Shown here one piece after another: positions 8,755-17,144 of a stretch of DNA of 64,000 bases; position 1 is the first letter of the stretch; each line of letters opens with the position of its first letter. Location: the NCBI GenBank assembly GCA_020633515.1, contig JACKDM010000010.1:1-64000 (forward strand), written 5' to 3'. The DNA is from Myxococcales bacterium (GTDB lineage Bacteria; Myxococcota; Bradymonadia; UBA7976; UBA1532). The notes beneath the pieces are model-generated. The model worked only from the letters and a program-made list of their open reading frames with translations. It ran no database searches and was not told the origin of the DNA. A program made the position numbers and the translations under genes.

Positions 8755-9957
8755 ATGCGGTCGTCGATCTCGTCCTGGTTCTCGTGCGCGCTCCTGGGCG
8801 CCGTGCTCTTGTCCGGCTGCGAGGCGGGCAAGGATCGCTTCATCGCCGATGGCCGCAAGGCGGCGGTGGCGGGCAACTTCGATGAGGCGCGCAAGAACTT
8901 CGACGAGGCGCTCAAGCTCGATCCGGACGACTACAACGCGCTGTGGGGCAAGGCCGATGTCTATCAGCGCGAGGGCAACCTGCTCGAACAGCAGAAGATC
9001 CTCGAGAAGCTCAACGCCGACGCCTACAAGGAGTGGGGCGGGGTGGTGAAGCCGGCGCTCGAGGACAACTACCGCAAGCAGGCCGAGGCGATCCTGGGCG
9101 GCAACCCGGTGCACGCCGAGGAGCTGCTGCGCAAGGCGATGGAGATCAACAAGAAGAGCGACGCCAACCAGACGCTGGCCGAGCTGCTGGAGCGGCGGGG
9201 CGACGAGGCGTTGAAGAAGGCGGACTTCGAGACGGCGGCGAAGGCGTTCACCGCGGCGCAGGAGCTGCGGATCGCGAAGAAGATGCGGAGCAAGCTGCAG
9301 GGCAAGGGCGAGATCGCGACGTTCCTCGCGTTCAAGCAGACCTTCATGCCGAAGTTCGACGCGATGAAGGGGGAGCCGAACGAGCAGGGCGTGCATGTCA
9401 TCACCGAGCGGTCGGTGTACGACCCCAAGGAGCGGGCGTTCGTCGTCGAGGCGGTGCATCAGATCGGGCGGCAGGAGCCGAAGACGGACGAGGAGAAGGA
9501 GGCGGCGCAGAAGGCGGCGCTGTACGAGGTGACCCAGGCGCTCGCCGATCTGTCGTGGAAGGTCGCCGGCAAGGAGCGGCCCGAGGGCGCGATGGTGAGC
9601 TATAGCCGCGATGTGGTCGAGGTGGTGCAGCAGGGCATGGGCAAGGAGGGGCGGGAGTACTTCTTCGGCTATCGGGTGAAGCTGCCGGAGGACGCGGTGA
9701 TCGAGCAGGTGCTCGTCATCGAGAGCGGGAAGTTCAAGACGGCGGCGGACGCGGCGGCGGAGGCGGCGGCGGCGGAAGGTGCGGCGCCGGCGGAAGGTGC
9801 GGCGCCGGCGGAGGGTGCGGCGGCGCCGCCGGAGGGTGCGGCGGCGCCGGCGGAGGGTGCCGCCCCGGCGGAGGGTGCCGCCCCGGCGGCGCCGGCGGCG
9901 CCGGCCGAAGGTGCCGCCCCGGCGGCGCCGGCGGGTGACGAGAAGGCGGGGCAGTAA
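8755..9957 (+). CDS. TPR-containing lipoprotein with a PAEGAA-repeat tail
   Basis: A 400-residue protein. The ATG at 8755 has a GGTGAGG site; a GTG two codons earlier is less well placed. The signal peptide ends in the lipobox LLSGC. Residues around 25-90 form TPR-like helices ('GRKAAVAGNFDEARKNFDEA', 'ALKLDPDDYNALWGKAD'), followed by further helical repeats to about residue 185. A mixed domain of unknown family follows (about 190-330). The last 60 residues are a low-complexity tail of PAEGAA units, probably a flexible periplasmic linker. A TATACC sequence at 8735-8740 could be a -10 box, but no good -35 is seen. Confidence 0.78.
   Translation: MRSSISSWFSCALLGAVLLSGCEAGKDRFIADGRKAAVAGNFDEARKNFDEALKLDPDDYNALWGKADVYQREGNLLEQQKILEKLNADAYKEWGGVVKPALEDNYRKQAEAILGGNPVHAEELLRKAMEINKKSDANQTLAELLERRGDEALKKADFETAAKAFTAAQELRIAKKMRSKLQGKGEIATFLAFKQTFMPKFDAMKGEPNEQGVHVITERSVYDPKERAFVVEAVHQIGRQEPKTDEEKEAAQKAALYEVTQALADLSWKVAGKERPEGAMVSYSRDVVEVVQQGMGKEGREYFFGYRVKLPEDAVIEQVLVIESGKFKTAADAAAEAAAAEGAAPAEGAAPAEGAAAPPEGAAAPAEGAAPAEGAAPAAPAAPAEGAAPAAPAGDEKAGQ
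9770..9942 (+). repeat. Imperfect tandem repeat encoding PAEGAA units
   Basis: About ten imperfect 15-21-bp units built on GCGGCGCCGGCGGAAGGT encode the Pro/Ala/Glu/Gly tail of the TPR lipoprotein. Late units change GGTGCG to GGTGCC, so the array has drifted but keeps the reading frame. Such arrays are prone to length change between strains. Confidence 0.85.
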
Positions 9958-9962
9958 CCGGC

Positions 9963-10136
9963 CGGGCGCGTTCGCGGCGGTCGGCGGGCGATCCGAGATC
10001 GAGTCAGCGGGACCGCCGCCTGGCGGTCGCGTTCGGCGGGGCGGGTATCACCGAGGACAGCTCTGCATGGGGGTCGAGCCCGGCGCTTTCGCGGCGGTCG
10101 GGGCGGACGATCCCGAAAGCAGGTCAGCGGGACCGC
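9963..10136. repeat. Intergenic direct repeat, two copies of about 55 bp
   Basis: The 225-bp gap between convergent genes holds two related copies, at 9963-10016 and 10080-10136. They share TTCGCGGCGGTCGG near the start and GTCAGCGGGACCGC at the end, with a variable middle. No gene or clear terminator is seen here. The copies may be a dispersed intergenic repeat. Confidence 0.7.
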
Positions 10137-10182
10137 GGAGCCCGGCGTGCGCGCTCGGGCGTGGCAGGGCGTGCGCCGGCGG

Positions 10183-11490
10183 TCAGGGCAGGACGCCGGC
10201 GGGCACGACGTCGACGGCGACGACGCCGGGCAGGGCCTCGACGCCGGCGCGGAGGGGGGCGTCCCAGCTCCCGACCATCACCGCGGTGAGGTCGTCGGGG
10301 GTGAGGCGGCGGCGGACGGCGTCGCGGATCTGGTCGGGGGTGGGCGCGGCGAGGAGGTCGAGCCAGCGGTCGACGTGGTCGGCGGGGCGGCCGAGGAGGA
10401 GGGCGCGGACGCGCTGGGTGACCTGGAGGCCGGCGGTCTCGATGGTGAAGGGGAAGGCACGGGCGAGGTGGTCGCGGGCGAACTCGATCTCGTCGTCGTC
10501 GAGGCTGCCGTCGACGAAGCGGCTGTATTCGCTGAAGAGGAGGCCGAGGGTGTCGACGGCGTTCTCGGTGCTCGGGGCGGCGGTCATCATGAAGGTGCCG
10601 CCGGCGCGCTCGGCGGCGACGCGGGCATAGGCGCCGTAGCTCCAGCCGCGCTCGACGCGGATGACCTGCATGAGGCGGCTGCTGAAGGTGCCGCCGAGCG
10701 CGGTGAGCGCGATGTGGAGCGCGATGAAGTCGGGGTCGGCGGCGGCGATGGAGGGGTGGCCGACGAGGATCTGGGCCTGGCTGCGGCCGGGGCGGTCGAC
10801 GAGGGTGACGCGGCGGCCTTTGGTCTGCGGGACGGGGGGGAAGCTCCAGTCGAGCGGGGCGCCGTCGGGGAGCGGGGCGAGCGCGTGGTCGAGGCGGGCG
10901 GCGAGGCGGTCGGCGGTGACGTCGCCGCTGGCGCCGACGATGAGGTTGTCGCGGGTGTAGACGCGGGCGGCGTGGGCGGCGACGTCGGCGGGGGTGATGG
11001 CGGCGAGGGTGGCCTTGCTGCCGGATGCGCCCTGGCCGAAGGGGTGGCCGGGGTACATGACGCGCTGGAACCAGATGCGGGCGAGCGCGCCGTCTTCGTC
11101 GCAGGCGGCTTCGAACTCGGCGAGGAGCTCGCGCTTGACCTTTTCGATCTCGTCTTCGGCGAGGAGCGGCTCGCAGAGGGTCTCGCCGACGAGGTCGATG
11201 TAGGCGTCGAGGTGGCGGGTGAGGACGGGGCCGCCGAGGCTGACGGCGTGGTTGCGGGTGGCGGTGACGAGCTCGGCGCCGAGGATCTCGACGGCTTCTT
11301 CGAGCGCTTCGCGGCTGCGTTTGCGGGTGCCGCGGATGAGCGCGCGGTGGGTGAGCGCGGTGAGGCCCTGGCGCTCGGGGGGGTCGAAGGCGGGGCCGGC
11401 GGCGAAGTGGAGCGTGAGGTGGGCGCAGGGGAAGGCGGGGTCGGTCACCAGGACGGTCTGCAAGGGTCCCTCGGGGGCAGGCGCGCTCAT
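10183..11490 (-). CDS. M16 family peptidase-like protein, inactive subunit type
   Basis: A 435-residue protein with the fold pattern of pitrilysin/insulinase (M16) peptidases but without the zinc motif. Where HxxEH would stand it has 'LTALTHRALIRGT'. The C-terminal half keeps family landmarks such as 'GHPSIAAADPDFIALHIALTALGG', 'SRLMQVIRVERGWSYGAYA' and the Phe/Arg-rich end. In this family an active and an inactive subunit often pair, and this gene overlaps an HxxEH-bearing M16 gene of the same length by four bases (ATGA). A heterodimeric periplasmic or cytoplasmic peptidase is therefore likely. No signal peptide is evident. Confidence 0.88.
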   Translation of the reverse strand: MSAPAPEGPLQTVLVTDPAFPCAHLTLHFAAGPAFDPPERQGLTALTHRALIRGTRKRSREALEEAVEILGAELVTATRNHAVSLGGPVLTRHLDAYIDLVGETLCEPLLAEDEIEKVKRELLAEFEAACDEDGALARIWFQRVMYPGHPFGQGASGSKATLAAITPADVAAHAARVYTRDNLIVGASGDVTADRLAARLDHALAPLPDGAPLDWSFPPVPQTKGRRVTLVDRPGRSQAQILVGHPSIAAADPDFIALHIALTALGGTFSSRLMQVIRVERGWSYGAYARVAAERAGGTFMMTAAPSTENAVDTLGLLFSEYSRFVDGSLDDDEIEFARDHLARAFPFTIETAGLQVTQRVRALLLGRPADHVDRWLDLLAAPTPDQIRDAVRRRLTPDDLTAVMVGSWDAPLRAGVEALPGVVAVDVVPAGVLP

Positions 11491-12794
11491 TCGGCGGGGC
11501 GGCCGACGACGACGGTGCGGTTGTCGGGGCGCAGGGTCTCGCGGGCGACGCGCACGACGTCGTCGGCGGTGACGGCGCGGAGGCGCTCGGTGGCGACGAA
11601 GAGCTCGTAGCAGTCGTCGGCGGTGATGGCCCAGTAGCCGAGGCCGGCGGCGCGCTGTTGCACGGTCTGGAGCTGGCGGTAGAAGCGGGTCTCGAGGCGG
11701 TTGCGGGCCTTTTCGAGCTCGGCGGGCGCGAGGCCGTCGGCGGCGACGCGGGCGAAGGCGTCGAGCACGACCTCTTCGGCGGCCTCGGCGGGCGTGCCGG
11801 GGCGGAGGTCGACGCTGACCTCGTAGAGGCCGGGTTCGCGGAAGGCGGGGACGAAGGCGTAGAAGCCGGCGGCGAGCTCGCCATCGGTGACGAGCGCGCG
11901 CTGGAGGCGCGACGAGTCGCCTTCGAAGAGGGCTTCGTTGAGCACTTCGAGGGCGGCGGCGCGGGGATCGGTCGCGGCGGGGGCGTGGTAGCCCATCACG
12001 AGGCGGTCGGCGCTGAGGGGGAGGTGGCGCTCGAGGCGGCGGGTCTCGGTCTGGCGGGGCTCGCTGACGGGGGCGACCGCCGGGACGGGCTGGGGGGCGA
12101 GGTGGCCGTAGGCCGCCGTGACGCGCTCGATGAGGGTGGGGGCGTCGATGGCGCCGGCGACGACGAGGGTGGCGTTGTTGGGGGCGTACCAGGTCCGGTA
12201 GAAGGCGAGGCAGTCGTCGAGGGTGAGCGCGGCGATGTCGTCCATCCAGCCGATGGTGGGCTGGCCGTAGGGGTGGCGGGTGAAGGCGTGGGCCCACAAG
12301 GTCTCGGCGAGCTGGCCGGCGGGGTCGTTGTCGACGCGCTCCTTGCGCTCGTTCATCACGACGAGGCGCTCGGCTTCGAGCTGCTCGGGGCCGAGGATCA
12401 TGTGCTCCATGCGGTCGGCTTCGAGCTCGATGACGACGTCGAGGGCGTCTTGGGGCACGTCTTCGTAGTAGTAGGTCCAGTCGAGCCAGGTGGCGGCGTT
12501 GATGCGGCCGCCGAGGGCTTCGATGCGGCGGTCGAACTCGCCTTCGGGGCAGTTGCGGGTCTCTTTGAACATGAGGTGTTCGAAGAGGTGGGCGATGCCG
12601 GTCTTGCCGGGCTGTTCGTGGCGGCTGCCGACGCGGAACCACGTCTGATAGCTGACGACGGGGGCGCGGAAGTCGGGCTGGTGGATGAGGGTGAGGCCGT
12701 TGTCGAGGCGGTGCACGTCGACCTGGAGCGGGCCGTGGCGGCGGGTCTCGACGAGGGTCTTCGGGGCGTGGGGCGGGGCAGATGAGTGGCGCAC
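11487..12794 (-). CDS. M16 family zinc metallopeptidase, active subunit
   Basis: A 435-residue protein with the inverted zinc motif HLFEH at residues 69-73 and the distal Glu ligand at about residue 149 ('AERLVVMNERKERVDN'), 76 residues after the second His as in the family. The N-terminal 'LDNGLTLIHQPDFRAPVVSYQTW' and 'VGSRHEQPGKTGIAH' segments are diagnostic of M16. The start is a GTG at 12794, four bases after the stop of the DUF423 gene, with only a weak ribosome site, so translational coupling is assumed. It lies in the minus-strand proteolysis cluster and overlaps the inactive partner. Confidence 0.92.
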   Translation of the reverse strand: MRHSSAPPHAPKTLVETRRHGPLQVDVHRLDNGLTLIHQPDFRAPVVSYQTWFRVGSRHEQPGKTGIAHLFEHLMFKETRNCPEGEFDRRIEALGGRINAATWLDWTYYYEDVPQDALDVVIELEADRMEHMILGPEQLEAERLVVMNERKERVDNDPAGQLAETLWAHAFTRHPYGQPTIGWMDDIAALTLDDCLAFYRTWYAPNNATLVVAGAIDAPTLIERVTAAYGHLAPQPVPAVAPVSEPRQTETRRLERHLPLSADRLVMGYHAPAATDPRAAALEVLNEALFEGDSSRLQRALVTDGELAAGFYAFVPAFREPGLYEVSVDLRPGTPAEAAEEVVLDAFARVAADGLAPAELEKARNRLETRFYRQLQTVQQRAAGLGYWAITADDCYELFVATERLRAVTADDVVRVARETLRPDNRTVVVGRPAE

Positions 12795-12798
12795 CGGG

Positions 12799-13176
12799 TC
12801 AGGATGCTCCGGTCTTCGGCCAGGTCGCTACGGCGAGCGCGATCCAGGCGGCGATCCAGGCGGTGCCGCCGAGGGGGGTGATGGCGCCGAGCCAGCGTTT
12901 GCCGGTGAGCGCCATGACGTAGAGGCTGCCGGAGAAGAGCACGACGCCGACGATGAGCGCGACGCCGGCGACGAGGAGCGGGCGGGGGCGGGCGCCGACG
13001 TGGGTGGCCCAGGCGACGGCGAAGAGGCCGAGCGCGTGGTAGACGTGGTACTGCGCGGCGGTGTGCCACCAGCCGAGCGCGACGGGGTCGAGGCGGTCGC
13101 GGAGGCCGTGGGCGCCGAACGCGCCGAGGGCGACGGCGAGGGCCATGAGGAGGGCGCCGAGGGTGGCCCAGATCAT
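12799..13176 (-). CDS. DUF423 family membrane protein
   Basis: A 125-residue, four-helix integral membrane protein. 'ALGAFGAHGLRDRLDP', 'WHTAAQYHVYHALGLF' and 'FSGSLYVMALTG' followed by 'ITPLGGTAWIAAW' are the hallmarks of the small DUF423 (YgdD-like) family, whose biochemical role is unknown. The length is normal. The ATG overlaps the stop of the C-terminal processing protease gene (ATGA), and the M16 gene starts four bases after its own stop, so it sits inside a coupled operon. Its link to proteolysis is positional only. Confidence 0.9.
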   Translation of the reverse strand: MIWATLGALLMALAVALGAFGAHGLRDRLDPVALGWWHTAAQYHVYHALGLFAVAWATHVGARPRPLLVAGVALIVGVVLFSGSLYVMALTGKRWLGAITPLGGTAWIAAWIALAVATWPKTGAS

Positions 13177-16154
13177 GGCGTGCGGTGCACGATGACCGTG
13201 CGGCGGCTGGCCTGCTCTTCGTCTTCGCGGGCGATCATGGTGATGCGGTTGCTGCCTTCTTCGAGGGGGACCTCGGCGCTGAACCGGAAGGGGTCGCCGA
13301 GGTGGCCGGCGTTCGACTTGAAGTAGACCTTCTTGTTGTTGACGTAGATGAGCACGTCGCGGACGGGGCGCTCGCCGGAGATGGCGCCGGCGAGGGTGAG
13401 CGCGCGGTCGCGGGTCTCGACCTGGAGGGGCTCGTGGGCGAGCTCGATGACGGGCGGGCCTTGCGGGTCGATGGCGGCGACGGCGCCGGTGCCGGTCGGC
13501 GCGGCGGTGGGCTGCACGTCGTCGGCGGAGATCCAGCCGTGGCCGTCGGCGAGGGGGACGCGGTACCAGCCGCCGTAGCGGGCGTCGGCGCGGACGTGGC
13601 CGGCGGCGACGGCGACGGCGGGCGCGGTGGGGTGCGGGACGCCGCGGATCGGGAGGCGGTCGCCGCGGCCGGCGAGGGTGACGGCGGCGGGGGTGACGGT
13701 GGCGTCCTCGGGCACGACGGTGAGCAGGGCCTTCTCGGTGGTGCTCTCGCGGATCTCGCTGTCGTAGACGCCGACCATGACGGGGACCTCGCCGGGGCGG
13801 GCGACCTTGACCTTGAACGAGAGCCGCAGGGTGGCGCCGTCGCCGGGGGCGAGCGCCGCGTGCTCGACGCGGGCCTTCTTGAGGTAGACGCCGCGCTCGA
13901 GGTCGGTCTCGTCGTTGCGGAGGGTGCCGAGGACCTTCTCGCTCTTGCCGGGGCCGAGGTTCTTCGCCTCGACGACGAGCTCGGCCTCTTCGCCGAGCTG
14001 CAACAGGCCGTCGCCGTTGCCGGCGGCGCGGTCGTCGACGCGCCAGTGCAGCGCGAAGCGGGGGCGGGGGAGCTGCTGCACGTCGACCTTGAGCTTCGCT
14101 TCGGTGACGGTGGGGTGGGTGGCGTCGGCGAAGGCGAGCGTGACCTGGTCGCGGCGGGTGAGCGCGCTCTTGGGGAGCTCGACCTCGACCGACCAGGTGC
14201 GCTGCTCGCCGGGCTCGACGCGGCCGAAGACGAGCTCGTGGCCGGCGAGGAGCTCGTTGTCGGAGGCGGTGATGGCGTGGAGGCGGGTGAAGGGCGCGTC
14301 GCCGGTGTTGCGCACGGTGGCCTCGATGCGGAGCGTCTCGCCGGCGGTGACGCGGTCGCCGTCGCGGTCGGTGCGCACGGTGACCGCGGCGCGGGGGGCG
14401 CCGGCGGTGACGGCGTCGGCGCGCCAGTCGACGCCGCGGGCGGCGAGCGCTTCGGCGATGCGGGCCTCTTCGGCGACCCGGCGGGCTTCGATGACGGCGG
14501 CGCCGTCGCGCAGCATCTCGTCGCGGTTGGCGGCGCGGGTGGCGCGGAGCAGGTCGCGGGCGAAGGCGACCTCGGCGTCGACGATCAGGTCGTCGGGGTT
14601 CTCCTCGATCTTCTTGTGGAGCGCTTCGTCGCGCAGGTACTCGACGACGCCGGCGGGGGCCTCGCCGCGGGAGACCTCGGCGCGCTCGTGGTCGAGGTGG
14701 GCGGGCAGCGAGACCTCGCCGCCGATCTCGCTCTCGGTGCGGAAGAGGTCGGTGCGCTCGTCGGTGACGACGATGGCGCGGGTCTCGATGTCGGGGGTGA
14801 TGCCGACCGATTGGATGCTGACGTCGCCGGGGGTGAGGTACTGCGCGATGGTGAGCTTGAGGGCGGAGTCGTCCTTGTTGTCGTAGATGACCTGCACCGA
14901 GCCCTTGCCGAAGCTGCGCTGGCCGACGATGAGCGCGCGGTGGTGGTTCTTGAGGGCGCCGGCGACGATCTCGCTGGCGGAGGCGCTGTGGTCGTCTTGC
15001 AGCACGACGATGGGCAGCTCGGCCTCGGTGCCGGCGCGGGTGGCCATCTTGGGCTCGCGCATGCGGTCGCCGAAGCCGACGGTGGTGACGAGCGGGCCGG
15101 AGCTGATGAAGAGGTCGGCGATCTTGATGGCCTGGTCGAGGAGGCCGCCGGGGTTGCCGCGCATGTCGAGGACGAGGCCGGCGAGGCGGCGGTTGCGGGC
15201 CTTTTTGGCGAGGCGGTCGAGCGCGGCGACGAGCTCGTCGTGGGTGGTGTTCTGGAAGTTCGCGACGCGGACGAAGGCGATGTCGCCGTCGAGGAGGGTG
15301 GCGGTGACCGACTGCACCTTGATGTCGGCGCGGGTGAGCGTGTACTTGCGGGCCTTCTTCCAGCCGTCGCGCAGGATCCAGAGGTCGACGGGGGTGCCGG
15401 GCTCGCCGCGGAGGAGGTCGACGGCGTCTTGCAGGGCCATGTTGACGGTGCTGTCGAGGCCGATCTGGACGACGCGGTCCAAGGCCTTGATGCCGGCGCG
15501 GCTGGCGGGGGTGTCGTCCATGGGGTTGACGACGGTGAGCTGGCCGTCGCGGATGCTGATGACGATGCCGAGCCCGCCGAACTTGCCGCGGGTCGAGAGC
15601 TTCATCTCGCGGTAGTCCTCGGGGCGGAGGAGCACGCTGTGGGGGTCGAGGGTCGAGAGCATGCCGTTGATGGCGGCGTACTCGATGTCCTGCAGGCGGG
15701 TGTGGTGGCGGAGGTTGTCGCCGATGAAGCGGAAGATGTCCTTGAACTTGAAGGACATCTGCCAGAGGTTGCCGACGTCGGTGAGGTCGAAGCGGCGGCT
15801 GTGCTCGCCGATGCGGACGGTGAGGCCGGTGGGGATCTCGGCGGGGTCGCGCTCGACCTCGACGAGGAGCTCGGCGATGGCGCGCTGCACCTCTTCCATG
15901 GCGGCGCCGAGCATCTTGCGCTCGTTGATGCGGCTCGGGTCGACGTAGTTCTCTTTGAGGTGGATGACGGCGCGGTTGAGGATCGAGAGGCTCTGGAGGT
16001 CATAGCCGTCGATGACCCCGCTGCGCGCCTCGGCGGTGGCGGCGGGCTCGAACTCGAGGCGCCAGCCGGGGTCGCCGTAGCGGTAGGAGATGCTCAAGTA
16101 GAACGCGCCGAGGAGCGCGGCGAGGGCGAGGAAGGTCTTCTGCAGCGACTTCAT
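13173..16154 (-). CDS. S41 C-terminal processing peptidase with extra C-terminal domains
   Basis: A 993-residue protein, about twice the usual length. The ATG at 16154 follows GAGGA and starts a signal anchor (about residues 5-22). It has a PDZ domain at about 190-260 ('KFGGLGIVISIRDGQLTVV') and the S41 core with 'VLDMRGNPGGLL'. The catalytic Ser in 'SASASEIVAGAL' lies near residue 395 and the Lys in 'SFGKGSVQ' about 27 residues later. After about residue 600 come two CARDB-like beta-sandwich domains, an SH3b-like domain ('GWYRVPLADGHGWISADDVQ') and a final beta domain. These probably place the protease on periplasmic or cell-wall partners. The extensions are not standard CtpA/Prc architecture. 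Confidence 0.9.
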   Translation of the reverse strand: MKSLQKTFLALAALLGAFYLSISYRYGDPGWRLEFEPAATAEARSGVIDGYDLQSLSILNRAVIHLKENYVDPSRINERKMLGAAMEEVQRAIAELLVEVERDPAEIPTGLTVRIGEHSRRFDLTDVGNLWQMSFKFKDIFRFIGDNLRHHTRLQDIEYAAINGMLSTLDPHSVLLRPEDYREMKLSTRGKFGGLGIVISIRDGQLTVVNPMDDTPASRAGIKALDRVVQIGLDSTVNMALQDAVDLLRGEPGTPVDLWILRDGWKKARKYTLTRADIKVQSVTATLLDGDIAFVRVANFQNTTHDELVAALDRLAKKARNRRLAGLVLDMRGNPGGLLDQAIKIADLFISSGPLVTTVGFGDRMREPKMATRAGTEAELPIVVLQDDHSASASEIVAGALKNHHRALIVGQRSFGKGSVQVIYDNKDDSALKLTIAQYLTPGDVSIQSVGITPDIETRAIVVTDERTDLFRTESEIGGEVSLPAHLDHERAEVSRGEAPAGVVEYLRDEALHKKIEENPDDLIVDAEVAFARDLLRATRAANRDEMLRDGAAVIEARRVAEEARIAEALAARGVDWRADAVTAGAPRAAVTVRTDRDGDRVTAGETLRIEATVRNTGDAPFTRLHAITASDNELLAGHELVFGRVEPGEQRTWSVEVELPKSALTRRDQVTLAFADATHPTVTEAKLKVDVQQLPRPRFALHWRVDDRAAGNGDGLLQLGEEAELVVEAKNLGPGKSEKVLGTLRNDETDLERGVYLKKARVEHAALAPGDGATLRLSFKVKVARPGEVPVMVGVYDSEIRESTTEKALLTVVPEDATVTPAAVTLAGRGDRLPIRGVPHPTAPAVAVAAGHVRADARYGGWYRVPLADGHGWISADDVQPTAAPTGTGAVAAIDPQGPPVIELAHEPLQVETRDRALTLAGAISGERPVRDVLIYVNNKKVYFKSNAGHLGDPFRFSAEVPLEEGSNRITMIAREDEEQASRRTVIVHRTP

Positions 16155-16301
16155 GCGTCCTCGTGGTCGGGAGGGCGGGGTGTCGAGGCGCCGGTGAGGG
16201 CGAGTGTAGACGGACGCGCCGGTCGAGGCCACCCCCGCCCGCGGGGCGACAACCGGGCGGTGGGGGGTGATTCATCCCGGGGCGAGCGGTGAAGCACGAG
16301 G

Positions 16302-16330
16302 TTGACACCCGCCAGGGCACCACGTAAGCC
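16302..16330 (+). promoter_or_regulatory. Sigma-70-like promoter of the response regulator gene
   Basis: A perfect -35 TTGACA (16302-16307), a 17-bp spacer and a -10-like TAAGCC (16325-16330) lie upstream of the response regulator gene, followed by a GGAGGAT ribosome site at about 16347. This is the most convincing promoter in the window. Its activity is not proven. Confidence 0.6.
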
Positions 16331-16358
16331 TACACCCATCCACCACGGAGGATCTGGC

Positions 16359-16748
16359 ATGGCCGCCCGCCGCAAGCCGCTGTTGTTGACCGCCGACGAC
16401 GACATGGAGATCCGGCGCATCCTCGGCAAGGCGCTCGCCGGTCTCGACTGCGACGTGATCGAGGCCGCCGATGGCGAGGAAGCGCTGGAGAAGGTGATCA
16501 TCGAGAAGCCCGACCTCGTCGTGCTCGACGTGATGATGCCGACCCTCTCGGGCTGGGAGATCTGCAAGTACATCCGCAGCAAGCCCGAGCTCGCCGATAC
16601 CAAGGTCGTGATGCTGACCGCCATCGGGAAGACGGTCAACGAGATGACCTCGCCGCTCTACGGGGCGGATGCCTACCTCGACAAGCCGTTCGACATCCGC
16701 GAGGTGCTCGACACCGTGCGGGGGCTGCTCGAGGGCGACAAGGGCTGA
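16359..16748 (+). CDS. Single-domain response regulator
   Basis: A 129-residue CheY-like receiver with no output domain. The acidic pocket 'TADDDMEI' is near residues 11-15, the phospho-acceptor Asp is in 'DLVVLDVMMP' near residue 55, the Thr is in 'VVMLTAIGK', and the Lys is in 'YLDKPF'. The start has GGAGGAT at the right distance and a good upstream promoter. No histidine kinase gene is adjacent, so it is an orphan that must receive its phosphate from elsewhere. A downstream hypothetical gene may be cotranscribed. Confidence 0.93.
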   Translation: MAARRKPLLLTADDDMEIRRILGKALAGLDCDVIEAADGEEALEKVIIEKPDLVVLDVMMPTLSGWEICKYIRSKPELADTKVVMLTAIGKTVNEMTSPLYGADAYLDKPFDIREVLDTVRGLLEGDKG

Positions 16749-16805
16749 TTCCCGTTCGCTGACGCGGGGGTTGCAACGACTCCTGCCCTCGGTCATTCTC
16801 GTGAC

Positions 16806-17117
16806 ATGGCCGACGAAACCGCTCCCCCCCAGTCACCGCCCGATGCATTCTCCGACAGCAGCGAGACGGCCCCGGTGTCGCTCGCGGGCGGGGCGTCCGA
16901 TACCGGGCGCCAGCCGGTGATCGACTTCGACGAGGACGTGCCGGGTGACACCGCGCCGCTCGATGTCGACGCGCTGACCGCGCTGCGGGCGCTCGTCGAC
17001 GAGGAGACGGGCACGACGCAGCAGCCGTTGGGCGCGGCCGATGGGCTCGACGAGCTCGAAGAAGATCGCAGCAACCCGGACGACACGCTGACCGAGGGCG
17101 GTCGGCGCGAGGAGTGA
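16806..17117 (+). CDS. Small acidic hypothetical protein
   Basis: A possible 103-residue, very acidic, Pro/Ser/Thr-rich protein with no predicted secondary structure core, no signal peptide and no recognised family. It begins 57 bases after the response regulator in the same direction. The ATG has no clear Shine-Dalgarno sequence, which lowers confidence, but no opposite-strand gene competes for the region and codon use (GAC, GAG, CTG, GTG) looks coding. It may be a disordered partner protein. Confidence 0.5.
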   Translation: MADETAPPQSPPDAFSDSSETAPVSLAGGASDTGRQPVIDFDEDVPGDTAPLDVDALTALRALVDEETGTTQQPLGAADGLDELEEDRSNPDDTLTEGGRREE

Positions 17118-17144
17118 TCGCCGCTCACCCGGGCGGTGGGCGGT

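Noticed and set aside
13185..16292. Open plus-strand frame of about 1035 codons opposite the S41 protease
   Set aside because: Composition is Gly/Ala/Val/Asp noise and the opposite strand carries clear protease motifs. The same applies to the long frames opposite 34.4-38.3 kb and 40.6-44.7 kb.
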